NCBI GenBank assembly: GCA_958298945.1
Contig: OY282608.1
Coordinates: 58,070,951-58,134,950, forward strand
Direction: 5' to 3'
Length of the DNA: 64,000 nucleotides
Source of the DNA: Atherix ibis
Lineage: Eukaryota; Arthropoda; Insecta; Diptera; Athericidae
In this document: in pieces, positions 1 to 13,835 of the stretch
Numbering within the stretch: position 1 is the stretch's first letter
How the letters are laid out: every line of letters starts with the position of its first letter
Notes under the pieces: model-generated
Databases searched by the model: none
What the model saw: the letters and a program-made list of their open reading frames with translations, nothing else
What the model was told of the DNA's origin: nothing
Made by a program: the position numbers and the translations under genes

Positions 1-103
1 CAACAAACCAACAAACCAACAAGCCAACAAGCCAACAAACCAACAAACCAACAAACCAACAAGCCAACAAACCAACAAGCCAACAAACCAACAAACCAAC
101 AAA

Positions 104-135
104 CCAACATGCCAACAAACCAACAAACTAAGTAA
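104..135 (+). repeat. Reference ATG-unit/STOP-unit cassette (32 bp)
   Basis: First clear instance of the cassette that punctuates the array: ccaacatg at 104-111, two consensus units, then ctaagtaa at 128-135. The STOP-unit differs from consensus at three of eight positions, yet it recurs in the same form throughout and almost always lies 24 bp downstream of an ATG-unit start. It carries TAA twice on the plus strand (two of three frames stopped) and TAG once on the minus strand (one of three frames stopped). Exceptions exist: a STOP-unit without an ATG-unit near 697, and an ATG-unit without a STOP-unit at about 284. Function unknown; a protein-binding box is a hypothesis only. Confidence 0.85.
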
Positions 136-463
136 CCAACAAGCCAACAAACCAACAAACCAACAAACCAACATGCCAACAAACCAACAAACTAAGTAAC
201 CAACAAGCCAACAAACCAACAAACCAACAAACCAACAAGCCAACAAACCAACAAGCCAACAAACCAACAAACCAACAAACCAACATGCCAACAAACCAAC
301 AAACCAACAAACCAACAAACCAACAAACCAACAAACCAACAAACCAACAAACCAACAAACCAACAAGCCAACAAACCAACAAGCCAACAAACCAACAAAC
401 CAACAAACCAACATGCCAACAAACCAACAAACTAAGTAACCAACAAGCCAACAAACCAACAAA

Positions 464-464
464 C
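464..464 (+). other. Single-base insertion shifting the 8-bp register (+1)
   Basis: Consensus unit 456-463 is followed by an extra c before the next G-unit at 465. The octamer start moves from position 0 to 1 modulo 8. This is the only +1 unit I found in the window, so it looks private to this spot. Confidence 0.85.
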
Positions 465-1367
465 CCAACAAGCCAACAAACCAACAAACCAACAAGCCAA
501 CAAGCCAACAAACCAACAAACCAACAAGCCAACAAACCAACAAGCCAACAAACCAACAAACCAACAAACCAACATGCCAACAAACCAACAAACTAAGTAA
601 CCAACAAGCCAACAAACCAACAAACCAACAAGCCAACAAGCCAACAAACCAACAAACCAACAAACCAACAAACCAACAAGCCAACAAACCAACAAACTAA
701 GTAACCAACAAGCCAACAAACCAACAAACCAACAAGCCAACAAGCCAACAAACCAACAAACCAACATGCCAACAAACCAACAAACTAAGTAACCAACAAG
801 CCAACAAACCAACAAACCAACAAGCCAACAAGCCAACAAACCAACAAACCAACAAGACAACAAACCAACAAACCAACAAACCAACAAACCAACAAACCAA
901 CAAACCAACAAACCAACAAACCAACAAACCAACATGCCAACAAACCAACAAACTAAGTAACCAACAAGCCAACAAACCAACAAGCCAACAAACCAACAAA
1001 CCAACAAACCAACATGCCAACAAACCAACAAACTAAGTAACCAACAAGCCAACAAGGCAAAAACCAACAAACCAACAAGCCAACAAGCCAACAAACCAAC
1101 AAACCAACAAGCCAACAAACCAACAAGCCAACAAACCAACAAACCAACAAACCAACATGCCAACAAACCAACAAACTAAGTAACCAACAAGCCAACAAGC
1201 CAACAAACCAACAAACCAACAAGCCAACAAGCCAACAAACCAACAAACCAACAAGCCAACAAACCAACAAGCCAACAAACCAACAAACCAACAAACCAAC
1301 ATGCCAACAAACCAACAAACTAAGTAACCAACAAGCCAACAAACCAACAAACCAACAAGCCAACAAG

Positions 1368-1451
1368 CACAAACCAACAAACCAACAAACCAACAAGCCA
1401 ACAAACCAACAAGCCAACAACAAACCAACAAGCCAACAAACCAACAACAAA
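1368..1451 (+). other. Private cluster of length variants: 6-bp and two 11-bp units
   Basis: A 6-bp unit cacaaa lies at 1368-1373, and two 11-bp units ccaacaacaaa lie at 1414-1424 and 1441-1451 (each an octamer with an extra 3 bp). I did not see these forms elsewhere. They move the register by -2, +3 and +3. The extra caa looks like replication slippage inside one unit, later copied a few units away. A local assembly or read error remains possible because the cluster is unique. Confidence 0.8.
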
Positions 1452-4400
1452 CCAACATGCCAACAAACCAACAAACTAAGTAACCAACAAGCCAACAAAC
1501 CAACAAACCAACAAGCCAACAAGCCAACAAACCAACAAACCAACAAGACAACAAACCAACAAACCAACAAACCAACATGCCAACATGCCAACAAACCAAC
1601 AAACTAAGTAACCAACAAGCCAACAAACCAACAAGCCAACAAACCAACAAACCAACAAACCAACATGCCAACAAACCAACAAACTAAGTAACCAACAAGC
1701 CAACAAATCAACAAACCAACAAGCCAACAAGCCAACAAACCAACAAACCAACAAACCAACAAGCCAACAAACCAACAAGCCAACAAACCAACAAACCAAC
1801 AAACCAACATGCCAACAAACCAACAAACCAACAAACCAACAAACCAACAAACCAACAAACCAACAAACCAACAAACCAACAAACCAACATGCCAACAAAC
1901 CAACAAACTAAGTAACCAACAAGCCAACAAACCAACAAGCCAACAAACCAACAAACCAACAAACCAACATGCCAACAAACCAACAAACTAAGTAACCAAC
2001 AAGCCAACAAACCAACAAACCAACAAGCCAACAAACCAACATGCCAACAAACCAACAAACTAAGTAACCAACAAGCCAACAAACCAACAAACCAACAAAC
2101 CAACATGCCAACAAACCAACAAACTAAGTAACCAACAAGCCAACAAACCAACAAACCAACAAACCAACAAGCCAACAAACCAACAAGCCAACAAACCAAC
2201 AAACCAACAAACCAACATGCCAACAAACCAACAAACCAACAAACCAGCAAACCAACAAACCAACAAACCAACAAACCAACAAACCAACAAACCAACAAGC
2301 CAACAAACCAACAAGCCAACAAACCAACAAACCAACAAACCAACATGCCAACAAACCAACAAACTAAGTAACCAACAAGCCAACAAACCAACAAACCAAC
2401 AAGCCAACAAACCAACAAACCAACAAGCTAACAAGCCAACAAACCAACAAACCAACAAGCCAACAAACCAACAAGCCAACAAACCAACAAGCCAACAAAC
2501 CAACAAACCAACAAACCAACATGCCAACAAACCAACAAACTAAGTAACCAACAAGCCAACAAACCAACAAACTAAGTAACCAACAAGCCAACAAACCAAC
2601 AAACCAACAAGCCAACAAGCCAACAAACCAACAAACCAACAAACCAACAAGCCAACAAACCAACAAGCCAACAAACCAACAAACCAACAAACCAACATGC
2701 CAACAAACCAACAAACTAAGTAACCAACAAGCCAACAAACCAACAAACCAACAAGCCAACAAGCCAACAAACCAACAAACCAACAAGACAACAAACCAAC
2801 AAACCAACAAACCAACAAACCAACAAACCAACAAACCAACAAACCAACAAACCAACAAACCAACATGCCAACAAACCAACAAACTAAGTAACCAACAAGC
2901 CAACAAACCAACAAGCCAACAAACCAACAAACCAACAAACCAACATGCCAACAAACCAACAAACTAAGTAACCAACAAGCCAACAAGGCAAAAACCAACA
3001 AACCAACAAGCCAACAAGCCAACAAACCAACAAACCAACAAGCCAACAAACCAACAAGCCAACAAACCAACAAACCAACAAACCAACATGCCAACAAACC
3101 AACAAACTAAGTAACCAACAAGCCAACAAGCCAACAAACCAACAAACCAACAAGCCAACAAGCCAACAAACCAACAAACCAACAAGCCAACAAACCAACA
3201 AGCCAACAAACCAACAAACCAACAAACCAACATGCCAACAAACCAACAAACTAAGTAACCAACAAGCCAACAAACCAACAAACCAACAAGCCAACAAGCC
3301 AACAAACCAACAAACCAACAAACCAACAAGCCAACAAACCAACAAGCCAACAAACCAACAAACCAACAAACCAACATGCCAACAAACCAACAAACTAAGT
3401 AACCAACAAGCCAACAAACCAACAAACCAACAAGCCAACAAGCCAACAAACCAACAAACTAAGTAACCAACAAGCCAACAAACCAACAAACCAACAAACC
3501 AACAAGCCAACAAACCAACAAGCCAACAAACCAACAAACCAACAAACCAACATGCCAACAAACCAACAAACCAACAAACCAACAAACCAACAAACCAACA
3601 AACCAACAAACCAACAAACCAACAAACCAACAAGCCAACAAACCAACAAGCCAACAAACCAACAAACCAACAAACCAACATGCCAACAAACCAACAAACT
3701 AAGTAACCAACAAGCCAACAAACCAACAAACCAACAAGCCAACAAACCAACAAACCAACAAGCCAACAAGCCAACAAACCAACAAACCAACAAGCCAACA
3801 AACCAACAAGCCAACAAACCAACAAACCAACAAACCAACATGCCAACAAACCAACAAACTAAGTAACCAACAAGCCAACAAACCAACAAACTAAGTAACC
3901 AACAAGCCAACAAACCAACAAACCAACAAGCCAACAAGCCAACAAACCAACAAACCAACAAACCAACAAGCCAACAAACCAACAAGCCAACAAGCCAACA
4001 AACCAACAAACCAACAAACCAACAAGCCAACAAACCAACAAACCAACAAACCAACATGCCAACAAACCAACAAGCCAACAAACCAACAAGCCAACAAACC
4101 AACAAACCAACAAGCCAACAAGCCAACAAACCAACAAACCAACAAACCAACAAGCCAACAAACCAACAAGCCAACAAACCAACAAACCAACAAACCAACA
4201 TGCCAACAAACCAACAAACTAAGTAACCAACAAGCCAACAAACCAACAAACCAACAAGCCAACAAGCCAACAAACCAACAAACCAACAAACCAACAAGCC
4301 AACAAACCAACAAGCCAACAAACCAACAAACCAACAAACCAACATGCCAACAAACCAACAAACTAAGTAACCAACAAGCCAACAAACCAACAAACCAACA

Positions 4401-5202
4401 AACCAACATGCCAACAAACCAACAAACTAAGTAACCAACAAGCCAACAAACCAACAAACCAACAAACCAACAAGCCAACAAACCAACAAGCCAACAAACC
4501 AACAAACCAACAAACCAACATGCCAACAAACCAACAAACCAACAAACCAACAAACCAACAAACCAACAAACCAACAAACCAACAAACCAACAAACCAACA
4601 AGCCAACAAACCAACAAGCCAACAAACCAACAAACCAACAAACCAACATGCCAACAAACCAACAAACTAAGTAACCAACAAGCCAACAAACCAACAAACC
4701 AACAAGCCAACAAACCAACAAACCAACAAGCCAACAAGCCAACAAACCAACAAACCAACAAGCCAACAAACCAACAAGCCAACAAACCAACAAACCAACA
4801 AACCAACATGCCAACAAACCAACAAACTAAGTAACCAACAAGCCAACAAACCAACAAACCAACAAGCCAACAAGCCAACAAACCAACAAACCAACAAACC
4901 AACAAACCAACAAGCCAACAAACCAACAAACCAACAAGCCAACAAGCCAACAAACCAACAAACTAAGTAACCAACAAGCCAACAAACCAACAAACCAACA
5001 AACCAACAAGCCAACAAACCAACAAGCCAACAAACCAACAAACCAACAAACCAACATGCCAACAAACCAACAAACCAACAAACCAACAAACCAACAAACC
5101 AACAAACCAACAAACCAACAAACCAACAAACCAACAAGCCAACAAACCAACAAGCCAACAAACCAACAAACCAACAAACCAACATGCCAACAAACCAACA
5201 AA

Positions 5203-5226
5203 CTAAGTAACCAACAAACTAAGTAA
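5203..5226 (+). repeat. Doubled STOP-unit
   Basis: Two ctaagtaa units (5203-5210 and 5219-5226) are separated by a single consensus unit, whereas STOP-units are normally many units apart. The second is not preceded by an ATG-unit at the usual distance. It looks like the scar of a small deletion or an out-of-step exchange between two cassettes. Confidence 0.85.
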
Positions 5227-8200
5227 CCAACAAGCCAACAAACCAACAAACCAACAAGCCAACAAGCCAACAAACCAACAAACCAACAAACCAACAAGCC
5301 AACAAACCAACAAGCCAACAAACCAACAAACCAACAAACCAACAAGCCAACAAACCAACAAACCAACAAACCAACAAGCCAACAAACCAACAAGCCAACA
5401 AACCAACAAACCAACAAACCAACATGCCAACAAACCAACAAACTAAGTAACCAACAAGCCAACAAACCAACAAACCAACAAGCCAACAAGCCAACAAACC
5501 AACAAACCAACAAACCAACAAACCAACAAACCAACAAACCAACAAACCAACATGCCAACAAACCAACAAACTAAGTAACCAACAAGCCAACAAACCAACA
5601 AGCCAACAAACCAACAAACCAACAAACCAACATGCCAACAAACCAACAAACTAAGTAACCAACAAGCCAACAAACCAACAAACCAACAAGCCAACAAGCC
5701 AACAAACCAACAAACCAACAAACCAACAAGCCAACAAACCAACAAGCCAACAAACCAACAAACCAACAAACCAACATGCCAACAAACCAACAAACCAACA
5801 AACTAAGTAACCAACAAGCCAACAAACCAACAAACCAACAAGCCAACAAGCCAACAAACCAACAAACCAACAAGCCAACAAACCAACAAGCCAACAAACC
5901 AACAAACCAACAAACCAACATGCCAACAAACCAACAAGCCAACAAACCAACAAGCCAACAAACCAACAAACCAACAAGCCAACAAGCCAACAAACCAACA
6001 AACCAACAAACCAACAAGCCAACAAACCAACAAGCCAACAAACCAACAAACCAACAAACCAACATGCCAACAAACCAACAAACTAAGTAACCAACAAGCC
6101 AACAAACCAACAAACCAACAAGCCAACAAGCCAACAAACCAACAAACCAACAAGCCAACAAACCAACAAGCCAACAAACCAACAAACCAACAAACCAACA
6201 TGCCAACAAACCAACAAACTAAGTAACCAACAAGCCAACAAACCAACAAACCAACAAGCCAACAAGCCAACAAACCAACAAACCAACAAACCAACAAGCC
6301 AACAAACCAACAAGCCAACAAACCAACAAACCAACAAACCAACATGCCAACAAACCAACAAACTAAGTAACCAACAAGCCAACAAACCAACAAACCAACA
6401 AGCCAACAAGCCAACAAACCAACAAACTAAGTAACCAACAAACCAACATGCCAACAAACCAACAAACCAACAAACCAACAAACCAACAAACCAACAAACC
6501 AACAAACCAACAAACCAACAAACCAACAAGCCAACAAACCAACAAGCCAACAAACCAACAAACCAACAAACCAACATGCCAACAAACCAACAAACTAAGT
6601 AACCAACAAGCCAACAAAACAACAAACCAACAAGCCAACAAACCAACAAACCAACAAGCCAACAAGCCAACAAACCAACAAACCAACAAGCCAACAAACC
6701 AACAAGCCAACAAACCAACAAACCAACAAACCAACATGCCAACAAACCAACAAACTAAGTAACCAACAAGCCAACAAACCAACAAACCAACAAGCCAACA
6801 AGCCAACAAACCAACAAACCAACAAACCAACAAACCAACAAGCCAACAAACCAACAAACCAACAAGCCAACAAGCCAACAAACCAACAAACTAAGTAACC
6901 AACAAGCCAACAAACCAACAAACCAACAAACCAACAAGCCAACAAACCAACAAGCCAACAAACCAACAAACCAACAAACCAACATGCCAACAAACCAACA
7001 AACCAACAAACCAACAAACCAACAAACCAACAAACCAACAAACCAACAAACCAACAAACCAACAAGCCAACAAACCAACAAGCCAACAAACCAACAAGCC
7101 AACAAACCAACAAACCAACAAACCAACATGCCAACAAACCAACAAACTAAGTAACCAACAAGCCAACAAACCAACAAACCAACAAGCCAACAAACCAACA
7201 AACCAACAAACCAACATGCCAACAAACCAACAAACTAAGTAACCAACAAGCCAACAAACCAACAAACCAACAAGCCAACAAGCCAACAAACCAACAAACC
7301 AACAAACCAACAAGCCAACAAACCAACAAGCCAACAAACCAACAAACCAACAAACCAACATGCCAACAAACCAACAAACCAACAAACTAAGTAACCAACA
7401 AGCCAACAAACCAACAAACCAACAAGCCAACAAGCCAACAAACCAACAAACCAACAAGCCAACAAACCAACAAGCCAACAAACCAACAAACCAACAAACC
7501 AACATGCCAACAAACCAACAAACTAAGTAACCAACAAGCCAACAAACCAACAAACCAACAAGCCAACAAGCCAACAAACCAACAAACCAACAAACCAACA
7601 AGCCAACAAACCAACAAGCCAACAAACCAACAAACCAACAAACCAACATGCCAACAAACCAACAAACTAAGTAACCAACAAGCCAACAAACCAACAAACC
7701 AACAAGCCAACAAGCCAACAAACCAACAAACCAACAAGACAACAAACCAACAAACCAACAAACCAACATGCCAACAAACCAACAAACTAAGTAACCAACA
7801 AGCCAACAAACCAACAAACCAACAAGCCAACAAGCCAACAAACCAACAAACCAACAAACCAACAAGCCAACAAACCAACAAGCCAACAAACCAACAAACC
7901 AACAAACCAACAAGCCAACAAACCAACAAGCCAACAAACCAACAAACCAACAAACCAACATGCCAACAAACCAACAAACTAAGTAACCAACAAGCCAACA
8001 AACCAACAAACCAACAAGCCAACAAACCAACAAACCAACAAACCAACATGCCAACAAACCAACATGCCAACAAACCAACAAACCAACAAACCAACAAGCC
8101 AACAAACCAACAAGCCAACAAACCAACAAACCAACAAACCAACATGCCAACAAACCAACAAACTAAGTAACCAACAAGCCAACAAACCAACAAACCAACA

Positions 8201-8426
8201 AGCCAACAAGCCAACAAACCAACAAACCAACAAACCAACAAACCAACAAACCAACAAACCAACAAACCAACATGCCAACAAACCAACAAACTAAGTAACC
8301 AACAAGCCAACAAACCAACAAGCCAACAAACCAACAAACCAACAAACCAACATGCCAACAAACCAACAAACTAAGTAACCAACAAGCCAACAAACCAACA
8401 AACCAACAAGCCAACAAGCCAACAAA

Positions 8427-8433
8427 CCACCAT
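8427..8433 (+). other. Private 7-bp unit ccaccat
   Basis: A unique 7-bp unit between consensus units shifts the register by -1. It is a single occurrence, unlike the recurrent 7-mers gcaaaaa and ccaaaaa. Confidence 0.8.
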
Positions 8434-9912
8434 CCAACAAACCAACAAGCCAACAAACCAACAAGCCAACAAACCAACAAACCAACAAACCAACATGCCA
8501 ACAAACCAACAAACCAACAAACCAACAAGCCAACAAGGCAAAAACCAACAAACCAACAAGCCAACAAGCCAACAAACCAACAAACCAACAAGCCAACAAA
8601 CCAACAAGCCAACAAACCAACAAACCAACAAACCAACATGCCAACAAACCAACAAACTAAGTAACCAACAAGCCAACAAACCAACAAACCAACAAGCCAA
8701 CAAGCCAACAAACCAACAAACCAACAAACCAACAAGCCAACAAACCAACAAGCCAACAAACCAACAAACCAACAAACCAACATGCCAACAAACCAACAAA
8801 CTAAGTAACCAACAAGCCAACAAACCAACAAACCAACAAGCCAACAAGCCAACAAACCAACAAACCAACAAGACAACAAACCAACAAACCAACAAACCAA
8901 CATGCCAACAAACCAACAAACTAAGTAACCAACAAGCCAACAAACCAACAAACCAACAAGCCAACAAGCCAACAAACCAACAAACCAACAAACCAACAAG
9001 CCAACAAACCAACAAGCCAACAAACCAACAAACCAACAAACCAACAAGCCAACAAACCAACAAGCCAACAAACCAACAAACCAACAAACCAACATGCCAA
9101 CAAACCAACAAACTAAGTAACCAACAAGCCAACAAACCAACAAACCAACAAGCCAACAAGCCAACAAACCAACAAACCAACAAACCAACAAGCCAACAAA
9201 CCAACAAGCCAACAAACCAACAAGCCAACAAACCAACAAACCAACAAACCAACATGCCAACAAACCAACAAACTAAGTAACCAACAAGCCAACAAGCCAA
9301 CAAACCAACAAACCAACAAACCAACAAACCAACAAACCAACAAGCCAACAAACCAACAAGCCAACAAACCAACAAACCAACAAACCAACATGCCAACAAA
9401 CCAACAAACTAAGTAACCAACAAGCCAACAAACCAACAAACCAACAAGCCAACAAGCCAACAAACCAACAAACCAACAAACCAACAAGCCAACAAACCAA
9501 CAAGCCAACAAACCAACAAACCAACAAACCAACATGCCAACAAACCAACAAACTAAGTAACCAACAAGCCAACAAACCAACAAACCAACAAGCCAACAAG
9601 CCAACAAACCAACAAACCAACAAACCAACAAGCCAACAAACCAACAAGCCAACAAACCAACAAACCAACAAACCAACATGCCAACAAACCAACAAACTAA
9701 GTAACCAACAAGCCAACAAACCAACAAACCAACAAGCCAACAAGCCAACAAACCAACAAACCAACAAGACAACAAACCAACAAACCAACAAACCAACATG
9801 CCAACAAACCAACAAACTAAGTAACCAACAAGCCAACAAACCAACAAACCAACAAGCCAACAAGCCAACAAACCAACAAACCAACAAACCAACAAACCAA
9901 CAAACCAACAAA

Positions 9913-10094
9913 CCAACCAGCCAACAAGCCAACAAACCAACAAGCCAACAAGCCAACAAACCAACAAACCAACAAACCAACAAGCCAACAAGCCAACAAA
10001 GCAACAAACCAACAAACCAACAAACCAAAAAGCCAACAAGGCAAAAACCAACAAGCCAACAAACCAACAAACCAACAAGCCAACAAGGCAAAAA
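9913..10094 (+). repeat. Gamma block copy 1 (ccaaccag to paired gcaaaaa)
   Basis: The block runs from ccaaccag (9913) through gcaacaaa and ccaaaaag to two 7-bp gcaaaaa units at 10041 and 10088. The two 7-mers start exactly 47 bp apart (7 + 5 x 8). This copy has one extra consensus unit, so ccaaccag to the first 7-mer is 128 bp instead of the 120 bp of most other copies. Confidence 0.9.
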
Positions 10095-10982
10095 CCAACA
10101 AACCAACAAGCCAACAAGCCAACAAACCAACAAACCAACAAGCCAACAAACCAACAAGCCAACAAACCAACAAACCAACAAGCCAACAAGCCAACAAACC
10201 AACAAACCAACAAACCAACAAGCCAACAAACCAACAAGCCAACAAACCAACAAACCAACAAACCAACATGCCAACAAACCAACAAACTAAGTAACCAACA
10301 AGCCAACAAACCAAGTAACCAAAAAGCCAACAAACTAACAAACCAACAAGCCAACAAGCCAACAAACCAACAAACCAACAAATCAACAAGCCAACAAGCC
10401 AACAAACCAACAAACCAACATGCCAACAAACCAACAAACTAAGTAACCAACAAGCCAACAAGCCAACAAACCAACAAACCAACAAACCAACAAACCAACA
10501 AACCAACAAGCCAACAAACCAACAAGCCAACAAACCAACAAACCAACAAACCAACATGCCAACAAACCAACAAACTAAGTAACCAACAAGCCAACAAACC
10601 AACAAACCAACAAGCCAACAAGCCAACAAACCAACAAACCAACAAACCAACAAGCCAACAAACCAACAAGCCAACAAACCAACAAACCAACAAACCAACA
10701 TGCCAACAAACCAACAAACTAAGTAACCAACAAACCAACAAACCAACAAACCAACAAACCAACAAGCCAACAAGCCAACAAAGCAACAAACCAACAAACC
10801 AACAAGCCAACAAACCAACAAGCTAACAAACCAACAAACCAACAAGCCAACAAGCCAACAAACCAACAAACCAACAAGCCAACAAACCAACAAACCAACA
10901 AGCCGACAAACCAACCAACCAACAAACCAACAAGCCAACAAACCAACAAGCCAACAAACCAACAAACCAACAAGCCAACAAG

Positions 10983-11013
10983 CCAAAAACCAACAAACCA
11001 ACAAACCACCAAG
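10983..11013 (+). repeat. Delta pair: ccaaaaa plus ccaccaag
   Basis: The 7-bp ccaaaaa at 10983 is followed by two consensus units and ccaccaag at 11006, a 23-bp start-to-start distance found at all eleven ccaaaaa sites. Here it lies 80 bp after ccgacaaa (10903), as in the full alpha-delta-beta composites. Confidence 0.88.
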
Positions 11014-11533
11014 CCAACAAACCAACAAACCAACAAACCAACAAACCAACAAACCAACAAGCCAACAAACCAACATGCCAACAAACCAACAAACTAAGTA
11101 ACCAACAAGCCAACAAACCAACAAACCAACAAGCCAACAAGCCAACAAACCAACAAACCAACAAACCAACAAGCCAACAAACCAACAAGCCAACAAACCA
11201 ACAAGCCAACAAACCAACAAACCAACAAACCAACATGCCAACAAACCAACAAACTAAGTAACCAACAACCCAACAAGCCAACAAACCAACAAACCAACAA
11301 ACCAACAAACCAACAAACCAACAAGCCAACAAACCAACAAGCCAACAAACCAACAAACCAACAAACCAACATGCCAACAAACCAACAAACTAAGTAACCA
11401 ACAAGCCAACAAACCAACAAACCAACAAGCCAACAAGCCAACAAACCAACAAACCAACAAACCAACAAGCCAACAAACCAACAAACCAACAAACCAACAA
11501 ACCAACAAACCAATTAACCAACAAACCAACAAA

Positions 11534-12691
11534 CGAACAAACCAACAAACCAACAAACCAACAAACCAACAAACCAACAAGCCAACAAGCCAACAAAGCA
11601 ACAAACCAACAAACCAACAAGCCAACAAACCAACAAGCTAACAAACCAACAAACCAACAAGCCAACAAGCCAACAAACCAACAAACCAACAAGCCAACAA
11701 ACCAACAAACCAACAAGCCGACAAACCAACCAACCAACAAACCAACAAGCCAACAAACCAACAAGCCAACAAACCAACAAACCAACAAGCCAACAAGCCA
11801 AAAACCAACAAACCAACAAACCACCAAGCCAACAAACCAACAAACCAACAAACCAACAAACCAACAAACCAACAAGCCAACAAACCAACAAACAAATAAA
11901 TCAACAAACCAAAAAACCAACAAACCAACAAACCAACAAACCAACAAACCAACAAACCAAGTAACCAAAAAGCCAACAAACTAACAAACCAACAAGCCAA
12001 CAAGCCAACAAACCAACAAACCAACAAATCAACAAGCCAACAAGCCAACAAACCAACAAACCAACAAACCAACAAGCCAACAAACCAACAAACCAACAAG
12101 CCAACAAGCCAACAAACCAACAAACCAACAAACCAAAAAACCAACAAACCAACAAACCAACAAGCCAACAAACCAACAAACCAACAAACCAACAAGCCAA
12201 CAAACCAACAAACAAATAAACCAACAAACCAACAAACCAACAAGCCAACAAGCCAACAAGCCAACAAGCCAACAAACCAACAAACCAACAAGCCAAAAAA
12301 CCAACAAACCAACAAACCAACAAACCAATAAGCCAACAAACCAAGAAACAAATAAACCAACAAACCAGAAAACCAACAAACCAACAAACCAACAAACCAA
12401 CAAACCAACAAACCAACCAGCCAACAAGCCAACAAACCAACAAGCCAACAAGCCAACAAACCAACAAACCAACAAACCAACAAGCCAACAAAGCAACAAA
12501 CCAACAAACCAAAAAGCCAACAAACCAACAAGCTAACAAACCAACAAACCAACAAGCCAACAAGCCAACAAACCAACAAACCAACAAGCGAACAAACCAA
12601 CAAACCAACAAGCCGACAAACCAACAAACCAACAAACCAACAAGCCAACAAACCAACAAGCCAACAAACCAACAAACCAACAAGGCAAAAA
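11534..12691 (+). repeat. Partial alpha, delta and full beta block (copy 1)
   Basis: Markers in order: cgaacaaa 11534, ccgacaaa 11718, ccaaaaa 11798, ccaccaag 11821, ccaagtaa 11957, ccaagaaa 12341, ccgacaaa 12613, gcaaaaa 12685. Their spacings equal those of the segment starting at 19984, giving a constant offset of 8,450 bp. The left part of alpha (cctacaaa side) is missing, so the copy is truncated at its left end near 11.5 kb. Confidence 0.88.
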
Positions 12692-12963
12692 CCAACAAAC
12701 CAACAAACCAACAAGACAACAAACCAACAAACCAACAAACCAACATGCCAACAAACCAACAAACTAAGTAACCAACAAGCCAACAAACCAACAAACCAAC
12801 AAGCCAACAAGCCAACAAACTAAGTAACCAACAAGCCAACAAACCAACAAGCCAACAAACCAACAAACCAACGAACCAACAAACCAACAAACCAACAAGA
12901 CAACAAACCAACAAACCAACAAACCAACAAGCCAACAAACCAACAAACCAATAAGCCAACAAA

Positions 12964-13320
12964 CCAAGAAACAAATAAACCAACAAACCAGAAAACCAAC
13001 AAACCAACAAACCAACAAACCAACAAACCAACAAACCAACCAGCCAACAAGCCAACAAACCAACAAGCCAACAAGCCAACAAACCAACAAACCAACAAAC
13101 CAACAAGCCAACAAAGCAACAAACCAACAAACCAAAAAGCCAACAAACCAACAAGCTAACAAACCAACAAACCAACAAGCCAACAAGCCAACAAACCAAC
13201 AAACCAACAAGCGAACAAACCAACAAACCAACAAGCCGACAAACCAACAAACCAACAAACCAACAAGCCAACAAACCAACAAGCCAACAAACCAACAAAC
13301 CAACAAGCCAACAAGCCAAC
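12964..13320 (+). repeat. Local tandem copy of the distal beta block
   Basis: ccaagaaa (12964) and ccgacaaa (13236) repeat the 12341 and 12613 markers at a shift of 623 bp, which is 78 octamers minus one base. The one-base deficit comes from the single 7-mer at 12685 lying inside the shift. Not a whole copy: ccaagtaa and the closing 7-mer are absent. Confidence 0.8.
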
Positions 13321-13595
13321 AAACCAACAAACCAACAAGACAACAAACCAACAAACCAACAAACCAACATGCCAACAAACCAACAAACTAAGTAACCAAC
13401 AAGCCAACAAACCAACAAACCAACAAGCCAACAAGCCAACAAACTAAGTAACCAACAAGCCAACAAACCAACAAGCCAACAAACCAACAAACCAACAAAC
13501 CAACAAACCAACAAGACAACAAACCAACAAACCAACAAACCAACAAGCCAACAAACCAACAAACCAACAAGCCAACAAACCAACAAACCAACAAA

Positions 13596-13715
13596 CCAAC
13601 ATGCCAACAAACCAACAAACTAAGTAACCAACAAGCCAACAAACCAACAAACCAACAAGCCAACAAGCCAACAAACCAACAAACCAACAAGACAACAAAC
13701 CAACAAACCAACAAA
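13596..13715 (+). repeat. Reference 120-bp higher-order repeat (15 units)
   Basis: Unit order: ATG-unit, 2 consensus, STOP-unit, G, 2 consensus, 2 G, 2 consensus, G, acaacaaa, 2 consensus; the next ATG-unit begins at 13716. The same 15-unit order recurs throughout the array. It shares its first 11 units with the 144-bp form and differs only in the tail. Confidence 0.92.
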
Positions 13716-13835
13716 CCAACATGCCAACAAACCAACAAACTAAGTAACCAACAAGCCAACAAACCAACAAACCAACAAGCCAACAAGCCAACAAACCAAC
13801 AAACCAACAAACCAACAAACCAACAAACCAACAAA

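Larger units (their letters stand above)
1..9900 (+). repeat. Left ladder zone: simple higher-order repeats
   Basis: This zone is built almost entirely from consensus, G-, ATG- and STOP-units plus the acaacaaa unit. The cassette ATG-unit, two consensus units, STOP-unit recurs at varied spacing. It contains none of the markers of the alpha or beta blocks (caaataaa, ccaattaa, cctacaaa, cgaacaaa, ccaagtaa) and no ccaaccag or gcaacaaa. It carries single gcaaaaa 7-mers at 1057, 2988 and 8538, with similar surroundings at the first two. Private length variants occur at 464, 1368, 1414, 1441 and 8427. No coding potential beyond repeat-derived open frames. Confidence 0.9.

Noticed and set aside
128..135. 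Splice or branch-point signals in ctaagtaa / ctaacaaa
   Set aside because: Partial resemblance only, repeated throughout an array with no exons; no matching partner sites.
8495..9280. Plus-strand open frame of 261 codons (also 62032-62793, 253 codons) as a Gln/Asn/Thr-rich repeat protein
   Set aside because: Same origin: the octamer read on the plus strand through the one frame that STOP-units leave open. No promoter, ribosome site or non-repetitive end.
10041..10094. gcaaaaa and ccaaaaa 7-mers as homopolymer base-calling errors
   Set aside because: They recur with fixed partners and spacing (47 bp; 23 bp) and are absent from most comparable units, which random or systematic A-run errors would not produce. 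Raw reads would still be the decisive test.
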